From: Rhododendron vialii
Taxonomy: Eukaryota > Streptophyta > Magnoliopsida > Ericales > Ericaceae
DNA: 64,000 nucleotides
Assembly (NCBI RefSeq): GCF_030253575.1
Contig: NC_080557.1
Coordinates: forward strand, 41,988,501 to 42,052,500
Direction: 5' to 3'
Part shown: one piece after another, positions 56,701-64,000 of the stretch
Layout: every line of letters starts with the position of its first letter
How positions within the stretch are numbered: position 1 is the stretch's first letter
Program-made: the position numbers and the translations under genes
The notes under the pieces: model-generated
What the model was told of the DNA's origin: nothing
Database searches by the model: none
The model's input: the letters and a program-made list of their open reading frames with translations, nothing else

Positions 56701-58494
56701 ATCCTCCGACTTTTGTTGGTTTCAAAGAAGCCCTTTTGTTCAATTCTTGGATGACGTCTTCGGTGATGAAGGTTGCCCAATCGTAGGAGGTGCCATTATC
56801 CAAATATTCCACGAACTCCAAGTAACCCCAACTCACTCTGGCTTGTGTGTTTGCAAAAAACAATGTCCCTATTAACAAAAGGCATAGGACACGCACCAAA
56901 TCATTCGCATCCTGCAAAGTGGTGCCTTTAACAGCCTTGGTAAAGAATTCCCTAAGTAACGGAATTGTTAATATCCTTTGGCCTTTGGGACCTGGGCAAA
57001 GGCGATCAGCGAAGTCTGATTTTGGGACCCTTGGAGTTGGATTTAGTACAATCCTTTTAGGACCAGATTGTATTCCAAATATGAGTGTAACCTCTTTCGC
57101 CGTTATTTTCACAGACTTGCCACCCAATTTGAATCTCCCACTTGTACCCTCATATTGCTTTACCAACTTTAAAACGTCGGTATCGCTCTTCCTTACGTAG
57201 GCCTCATCCATTTTTGCTTCTACAATACCCAACAAAATTTTCGCAAATGGTGTTTTATTGATCTCCTGAATTTGAAGTGGTGTGAATTCCCCGGTAGGAA
57301 TACTCCTTATTAGTTTTACCATAGTATTTAAAGTTGACCTGCATAAAATACACACATTGGTACAGAATATCATATATATAAGCAATACACTGGAAATGAT
57401 TCAGAGTACCATATATAACCATATATAATTCAGGTAATGACATTATACATGACCTTTCACAATTACGTATATCATATATAACATTATATCAATGTTAATA
57501 TGGAACATCTAACATTAATATGATGGTGCAATTCAAGTAAACTAATACAGAATATCATATAAAACTATATATATTTCAGTTAATAACATCATATATATCC
57601 TGTCACAAGTCAGTAGAACATATATAATATTATATCAATACAATCATATATACATATATTCATGTGTCCTTACCTGTACTGAATATGTCTCTTTACATTC
57701 CGGGGATTATTAGACATCCCAGGTTCTACTTTTTCTTGTTTTCGTTTGCCCTTGAACCCTTCACTTTTATGCCCTTTCTTCCCCTTTCCCTTTTCTTCTT
57801 CATCCCTCTCTTCTTCATCACACTCATCTTCTTCTTCTTCCCACTCATCTTCTTCTTCTTCATCCCACTCATCTTTTTCTTCTTCCCCCTTTTTGTTCAC
57901 CTTTGATTTTCTGTTCAAACATCCGTCCTTGGGGATTTGAGACCTTGTTTTTCTTTTAAATCCTTTGTCCTCCCTTTCTTTTGGCGGTGGTTTTTTTTCT
58001 TCCTTCTTTGTGTCGATCTTTTTTTCTTCACCATCCTTACCCCTTTTCAATTTATGCACTGCCTCAGAAGAACGTGTCACTCTCTTTGTCGGGGACTGCA
58101 GATTTATAACTCTTTTGTCTTCCCTTTTTGCCCTTTTCCTCTTTCTCTCATAAACATTTTCAGTCTCCGGCTTTTTACCATGGTCTTTGAACTTTATTCT
58201 TGTCGGCATCACCTTTTTAGTTGGGGTAGGTGATTTCTGTACAGTTGGTGTTTCATCAGCAACTACTGGTCCTTTACTCTTTTTTCCGTCCACTTTTTTC
58301 CGGGGGGTGGGTGAGGCAGACTTGACGACCTTGGACTTTTCCTCACTGTCTTCAATATTTATGACAGTTGGGTCTACTGTCCGTTTCCTTGGTGATTTCT
58401 TCTGCCTCATCTGTTTTTGATGGTCAATCATTGCTAATGGTTGAGCATTTGCCACAGGTACCAACTCTTTCCCTGTGATTTCTGGATTAGTCAT
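53755..58494 (-). CDS. Ulp1-like (peptidase C48) protein of plant transposon-associated type, 10 exons
   Basis: Minus-strand exons 58494-57674, 57338-56684, 56594-56460, 56354-55851, 55750-55302, 54911-54821, 54720-54628, 54530-54261, 54171-54029 and 53947-53755 join GT-AG and in frame to 1117 aa with no stop. Order: Lys-rich then Glu-rich N-terminus (1-273; basic clusters suggest nuclear entry); a globular region (about 274-537: LTPLQIQEI-like start, GRFKLGGKSVKITAKEVTLIFG) typical of plant Ulp1-containing mobile proteins; a coiled coil (about 590-640); an acidic run; and the C48 domain (about 917-1117) with YHWTILFFD (His971), WMHYNSL (Asn988) and SVDCGVIVC (Cys1057). Ulp1 family members cleave SUMO. 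The catalytic Asp position holds Asn, as in some active papain-fold enzymes, so activity is plausible but unproven. Exon 8's donor could lie 3 bp earlier. The host element was not identified. Confidence 0.85.
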
Positions 58495-60030
58495 TGCTGC
58501 ACATACAATGAACAAAATTAACATATGGAAATATATAGCTTTATACGTTTATGATAATCAGTGGTTAAATGAAAACATAAACGTTACATAACCTAAATGT
58601 CATACGTCTCATTATACACTATACCAGAAAAATCACATGTAACCATATATGTAAGGAATGATGGCCCGATATAGTATACATTATAGGATATATAACCATA
58701 TATATCTCATGTACAGAGGGAAAACGTGTTTTTCGTTAAATTGGGTTATATATATAAGACGAATTAAATTATATTATTGAAATGGTCCGCGCAGCGGCCT
58801 AGTTGATCCAAATATATAGACAACATTGATACAATCATATATACTCGCACTCAAAACCCTAACATAGATTGGCCAAACCAAATATATAACCATAAATACG
58901 AAAAGAAACATAAACTGGACTGCTCTTGATAACAAAAAATTGAACATCCATCAGTAAGCTTTCAATTGTATAACGTATACAAGAGTTTTGTCTAAAATTC
59001 AAAATACTAGGGGGATTTAAACATGATATTTTTAGAGGACATGATAGCAATTTTCTAGAGAGATACTGGAGGGAAATTCCGGTTTATCTCCTAAGTTGGG
59101 AAAAAACTTATAAGTACACTCTACCTCAATTGATAACTTGGCCAACCCAATTATATAACCATATATACTAAGAGAATCATAAACTGGACTGCTCATGTAT
59201 TGATATAACCATATATACTCGCAATTAAAGCACTAAATTATCATAGCCAGACCACTTATATAACCATATATAAGAAAAGAAAAACACAAACATGTAACCA
59301 TTAACCATTTGATAGGATTGGTGGTATAGATTGCACAAGAACTAAGAACATATGACTGCTCAAGAACTAAGAACATATGACTGCTCAAACCAGATATATA
59401 ACCATATATGCTGGACTGCTCAAACATAGACATAAACATACATATAAACCATTCATAAAAAACCCTCAAAAGAGATCATCAAACTCTGAACTAAGAGAAA
59501 TCTAATTTATGATATAACAATATATATACAAAACCAGAACTTAAAATACCCAAACCATTCATATAACCATATATACAAAGAGAAACATACCAAGTGTATC
59601 GATTGCGTCGTAGGATCTGATGGAGAAGTCGGTCAGCAAAGTCTGATTTTGGGACCCTGAAATTAGGGCGACAAACGGAGAAGAACGATTCAAAACAAAC
59701 TTGCAAACATTTTCCGTAACCATATGGACTAAACAACATCAGTTTAGAGTATGAACATCTCTTGAAAGTCAAAACAACTGATCTATAATAAACAGCAGTC
59801 CAATGCAAACCTATGCTACTCAGCATATCAAAAGTAAAAAAATCATTGATATAACCATATATATACTATCAATCGAATCTCCAACTCAATTCAACCATAC
59901 CATACCAGATCAGAGATTGATATAACCATATATAACCGTCATTAATATAACCCTATATATACTATCAATCGAATCCCTAGCTTTACCAAACACCAACCTA
60001 TCAAATATATATAACCATATATACCCATAG
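57400..60030. repeat. Scattered ATAACCATATATA motif
   Basis: The word ATAACCATATATA (or ATATAACCATATA) recurs at many places from about 57415 to 60022, in intron 1 and upstream of the Ulp1-like gene, at irregular spacing of 20-200 bp. It is not a strict tandem array. Confidence 0.7.
59591..59656 (-). other. Probable leader exon of the Ulp1-like gene, copied from its own coding exon
   Basis: On the minus strand an acceptor (CTAATTTCAG) precedes 59656 and a donor (GTATGTTTC) follows 59591. The first 28-30 nt (GGTCCCAAAATCAGACTTTG) nearly match coding exon 2 at 57001-57030, where they encode VPKSDFADR. The leader assignment is an inference from splice signals. Confidence 0.45.
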
Positions 60031-60049
60031 TTCACTTTTGGTTTTCTAA

Positions 60050-60560
60050 GAAACATACTGAATGGATCGTAGCAAACGGAAGAGATTGACGGCAATGGGG
60101 ATGAACCGAAGGGTTTCGACGGCGACCGTCGATGCAGAATGACGGAGATGAATCAAACGAAATCGAAAACGGAGAATATATACCGTTAAGGTCCGATGAA
60201 CGAGCGAGGAACGACCACATGCACCAGAATAAAACGGGTGAAGAACGGGTGACGAACGGAGACGAACTACAAAGAAGGTCCGACGAAGTAGGGCGACGAA
60301 CGGCAACGATCGGAGAAGCGAGACCGTCGGTGAACGAAGAAGTTCGACGGCGATCGGTGAACGAAGAAGGCCGACGGCGATCCACTGCTCTTCACAAACC
60401 GTCTAGGTCTTTTGAGTATTTTACAGGAATCGTCCAGTTTCTTCCTTCTGAAAGGGGAGGGAGGGGGGAAGGGGGGAGGGGTTTTGTAGTAATTCGGGAG
60501 TTTTATTCGGGATATGGAGAATTTTGAACTGGATGTTTTTAAATTGATGAAAAAACGGGG
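60050..60560 (-). other. Probable first exon/promoter region of the Ulp1-like gene
   Basis: GC-richer sequence with tandem GGTGAACGAAGAAG / GACGGCGATC words (60328-60382), a splice-donor-like TTCAGTATGT on the minus strand at about 60059, and a C-rich low-complexity stretch (60440-60485 on the complement). It would give a long 5' leader. No transcript evidence. Confidence 0.35.
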
Positions 60561-61456
60561 CAATTTTTTTTAAAAAAATAGGGGTATATTAGTCCAATCA
60601 GGATTATTATATCCTTACTAATAGGTTAGTGGACTTAGGGGGTTATAGAATTTAGAAATGGACTTATGGGGTTTAGAAAGTGCTATAATGGACTTATGAA
60701 AAATTCTCTCATATATATGGTGTTAGATGAATGATCTCTCTCTCCATTTTAATTTATTGCCTGGGTGAATTTTTCATTGCTAACATAATTTCTGCCGTTG
60801 GGGAAAGATCGTTCAGTTACCGTATTTCAAGGATAAAGGTCGAAAGAAAGAACACTTAATGGTGAGGATCGGCTTTCTTAATTAATTAACCTCTAGCTTT
60901 GATATGCATATGCATATTGCATCACCTCTTCATTTTTTCAACGGAGAGGATGATGCCTCCTAATACCGAAATTACTATTTATAGGCAAATATAAATAGTT
61001 TATGCTTAAAAGTAAGCATAATGATTTTTCATCTTAGTTTATGGTGCAACTTGAGAAAATCGCATGGAGAGAGAGAGAGAGGCCTGGGATTCATGAATCG
61101 ATCCCAGAATCCCTGTCAATGTAAACTGCTAATCGCTAATGTCAAATCCCAGAGGTCCCCCCCCGAATGCTCACTATATATGATCGTCGGCTTCCAAAGA
61201 ACAGAGTATGGTGCAGCTAATTAAGAGCTAAGTCTATATACAAATTAACAGGTGGTCATAGTCCTACTACATTCCACAAAATAGTTTACAAGAGAACGTT
61301 GCCACCTTCTTCTTCGATCTTATTCAGAGTTCACATCCTCTTGAGACTAGTACTTGTGAGTACGTTGTATTTCCCTATATTCACTACGCTTCATGTGTCA
61401 AGTCTTTTGTGTGATTCATGAAATCTGTTCTCTCTCTCTAGCTCGATCAACAGAAT

Positions 61457-61498
<42 letters not shown>

Positions 61499-61524
61499 AG
61501 GTACTTACTTTTCAACTGCCAGTG
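60561..61524. other. Intergenic DNA and upstream region of the Myb-like gene
   Basis: Contains repeated ATGGACTTATGG/ATGGACTTATG words (60650-60700), a GA run (61068-61080) and, just before the start codon, a CT microsatellite (61460-61494). Possible transposon boundary near 60700, not proven. Confidence 0.4.
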
Positions 61525-63131
61525 ATGGATCAACTTGTGGATCACTCGGTATGGTCTCACCCCGAACCAATGGACTATGATGTTTATTCCGTTTATAACC
61601 AGGTTGATTTCTCTCACGAGCTCTCACAGCTGCCTGATCAACCAATCACACGGTCTCACCCCGAATCAATGGACTATAATGTTTATTCCGTTTATAACCA
61701 GGCTGATTTCTCTCACGAGCTCTCACAGCTGCTCGATCAACCAATCACAGCGTCAGGTCTACCAATTGTGGTGAGAATTGAATAATTGATTAACTCTCCT
61801 TGATTCTTAAATACTGCACATAGTAATCCTAGAGGAGTACTTCTCTGCCAGGATTGTTTTTTTAGTTTGAAAAAAACCTTGAGACCACGATGCTTTGAAT
61901 GTCATTAACTCAATCCGACACTCAAATCTAGAAATTGACAAACAGTGAATGTCCTGTCTATATATAAATATTGTGTGTGTGTGTGTGTGTCACCTTTGAT
62001 TTTGAATTACAAGCTTTACAGAATCCTCCCAAGGCATGCTGCATAATGAGGGCTATAATAGTGGATACACATCTCAGCCTTTCTCAAGGTACGTAAAAGC
62101 GTAATTCAACATGCAAAAAAATAAAATAGAAACTAAAAGAAGAGTAAAATAATTAAACTACTTTTCCTTGTTTGGTTTTAATTGGGAAAAACTGAAGGGA
62201 ATTGAAGAAAAAATCAACGGACTTATTACTATGGAAAGTTGGTTTTTAAAATTCTTCACTTGTTTTTCATCATATTTTTTCCTTCAATAACCAAATAATT
62301 AAGAATAGAATGATCATTATTGTCCTTTTATTATTATTATTTTTACGCATTTTTACATTTGTTATACACATTAACGTTACATGCAAACACCCTAATTTAG
62401 GCTTCCTTTTAAGTTGTATAATGTTTCATTTGGCCTGAATTATTTATTTTAGATTTTTTGGTTGTCTTTTTTGAGATTTTATTATTTATATAGGTAAGTT
62501 TTCTTTTACTTTTATCATTCAAGAAAAAGAAAAATTATATGAGTAAAAGGTTTACAAAAATCAGAAAGAATAAAAATAAGTCAAAAGCTCAACTGGCTTA
62601 TTTTTTAATTTTTTAAACTTGGTCCATATTTTTTATACTATTCTGATTTCTCTAGCTCAGAGAGTTGAATTACAAATTGAAGTTTTTGACCAAAATCTAA
62701 AGCATAAGTAAAATTCACCAAGTCAACTGAAAAATAGTAGTATTAGTTAAGACAGGTCAAACGCAACTTTTTGTTTTAGAAAAATTAATTTTTTTTCCGT
62801 AAAATAAAATAATTCATTGACAACTACTATTAAATCATGAAAGAAGTTTTTTTTTAGCAGAAATGTCATCTTTAATGTTTTATTTACTTGTCGGATAATT
62901 CTCTTGGGATTGAGCTAGTATCATCATTCGAAATGATTAATTTGTTGTCCTACCAATGTCCAACACCAACAGCCCATTGATGGAGGTAGTCCATGGTGCA
63001 ACAACTTCTTCATCGAGACAGACACGGCGCGAAACGGGCAATTTCTCCCGCAGGCCCTATGTGCCTTGGAGCATTGAAGATGTGACTCAATTGATTACAG
63101 CAGTTCACCAACACGGCGTGAAAGTGAAACG
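61525..63131 (+). CDS. Small single-Myb (TRF/TRP-like) protein, first three exons; gene runs off the visible model
   Basis: Exons 61525-61756, 62021-62086 (approximate end) and 62973-63131 join in frame. Exon 1 starts MDQLVDHSVWSHPEPMDYD and holds two 33-aa repeats (VYSVYNQVDFSHELSQLPDQ). Exon 2 reads ESSQGMLHNEGYNSGYTSQP. Exon 3 has RETGNFSRRPYVPWSIEDVT then QLITAVHQHGVKVKR, the first Myb helix, with RRPY-WS-EDV-LI-AV aligning to RRPFSVSEVEALVQAV of the TRP1-like protein. The exon ends CG|GTAATG, the same splice position as in TRP1 and the 45.5-kb gene. The next exon (W...LKDKW) is not found before 64000, so the gene is incomplete here. It probably encodes a DNA-binding protein; target unknown. 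Confidence 0.65.
61555..61752 (+). repeat. In-frame 99-bp tandem duplication in the Myb-like gene
   Basis: TCTCACCCCGAAxCAATGGA recurs at 61555 and 61654, each followed by a nearly identical 80 bp. Changes between copies (CCA/TCA, GAT/AAT, GTT/GCT, CCT/CTC) alter few residues. Confidence 0.95.
61975..62236 (+). repeat. Segment shared with 52490-52745
   Basis: Begins at a GT microsatellite and runs through TTTGATTTTGAATTAC, the small exon, and AATTCAACATGCAAAAAAAT to TTATTACTATGGAAAGT, then the two copies diverge. Confidence 0.92.
62237..62972. other. Intron of the Myb-like gene
   Basis: AT-rich sequence between exons 2 and 3 with no other feature seen. Confidence 0.5.
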
Positions 63132-64000
63132 GTAATGTTTCATTATTTTTGTTGTTGGATCAACTTTTCTAATTATAATCAGCTTAATTACTACAGTAAA
63201 AATTCCTTTATTAATTCCTTAAACACATCAAAAAGGAAAGCTACAAGAGGACTGTACGTTGTTTATGGTTCTCTTCCGTTCCATATTGTTTGTTGCTTTT
63301 AAATAGTGCCATTCTTCAAATTCAAGATCATCTTCTTCTTCTCTAATTGGTGCGAGGAAGAGTCAAACCGTTGTGTGAAAGTGTTTTGGTTTTTTATCCA
63401 AACATGAGTGAAATTACTGATGTAGTATAGTTTTCATTTGCTAATTTGTTCCTCTATTTTAAAAGTATTCCTTCAAAAGTACCTAATTTAACTCCACTTG
63501 CTTCTTCTTTTCTTTTTCTTTTTTAATTTTTTATAAGTGCATTCTATTATAAAAGTTCAAATTCATCATTACAATCTCTTAGGGGCATACCCTAGCTGTA
63601 CAAGAACCAGCCAAACGCTGGAGGCCAAAAAACTTGCTATAAGGAAACAACTATTATCTCAACTAGAAAACAAAAATAAAAATAAAACAAAGAATAGTAG
63701 TCAATCAATGGGACAAAAAAATATATTCTCAGATAGAGTACACCACTTGTTTCATGTTATTTAACAACATGCATCAGTTCCATTTATTTATTTAGATATA
63801 AGATTGCTAATATTCCCGAAACGCAAGCTGACCTCCCTTTTTCCGTTTTGTTGTAATATTTTTGGCCACCTCAGAGGACAATTTCTAAATTTGACTCGAT
63901 CTCTTCCCGTCCCTGCATGTGAATAGATGAGTTTAAGATACATGCATATATTATCTTGCGCGTGACCTTAATTGACTGCGTGAATGCGCGCATATGGTTA
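63132..64000. other. Intron or flank, with a possible antisense LINE tail
   Basis: No third Myb-helix exon could be placed. 63528-63640 (TTTTTTATAAGTGCATTCTA ... AGGGGCATACCC) resembles the complement of the LINE tails at 2312 and 4752. No target duplication confirmed. Confidence 0.4.

Overview
This window is nuclear DNA from a flowering plant, most likely a core eudicot. The evidence is GT-AG introns in long multi-exon genes, AT-rich intergenic DNA, a nuclear tRNA-Gly(UCC), plant-specific protein families (PGRL, TRP1-type telomere-binding protein, MULE-OTU and Ulp1-like proteins), and many plant transposon classes with recognisable ends. The species cannot be named from the sequence alone.

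Layout. 0-10.3 kb is genic: a tRNA-Gly, a seven-exon PGR5-like thylakoid protein gene (+, 1.65-6.16 kb) and, convergent with it, a four-exon RAB5IF/OPTI-like ER membrane protein gene (-, 6.95-10.16 kb). 10.3-15.5 kb is an apparently intact MULE DNA transposon. Its three-exon gene encodes a FAR1-like zinc finger, MULE transposase core, SWIM finger and OTU protease (883 aa). It sits about 170 bp upstream of the RAB5IF start codon. 15.5-19.7 kb shows no gene. 21.4-25.7 kb is an intact nine-coding-exon TRP1-like double-strand telomere-repeat-binding protein gene (639 aa). 26.1-28.8 kb holds a minus-strand Helitron with a gene fragment, followed directly by a PIF/Harbinger MITE. 28.95-30.7 kb is a second, 5'-truncated copy of the TRP1 3' exons, and 31.0 kb carries a third scrap of the last exon. 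The order PGRL - RAB5IF - TRP1 matches, from memory, Arabidopsis At5g59400 / At5g59410 / At5g59430, so the left half looks like an ancient conserved block opened up by transposons.

31-53 kb is repeat-rich: two non-autonomous CACTA elements with 3-bp target duplications, a cluster of four related MITEs, a 397-bp foldback, a Stowaway MITE, LINE 3' tails with target duplications, and broken gene pieces (SANT-domain, ERF, an orphan exon). Embedded in it and continuing to the right end is a small family of short single-Myb proteins with an LKDKW motif like that of TRP1. One gene is at 45.5-47.0 kb, one runs off the right part of the window (61.5 to beyond 63.1 kb), and single exon fragments lie at 52.5 kb and possibly 40.0 kb.

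53.7-58.5 kb (-) is a ten-exon gene for a 1117-aa Ulp1-like (peptidase C48) protein of the transposon-associated plant type. Upstream of it are probable leader exons and an AT-rich tract rich in an ATAACCATATATA motif. The host genes serve unrelated roles: photosynthetic electron flow, ER membrane protein insertion and telomere binding. The rest is mobile DNA and its debris.
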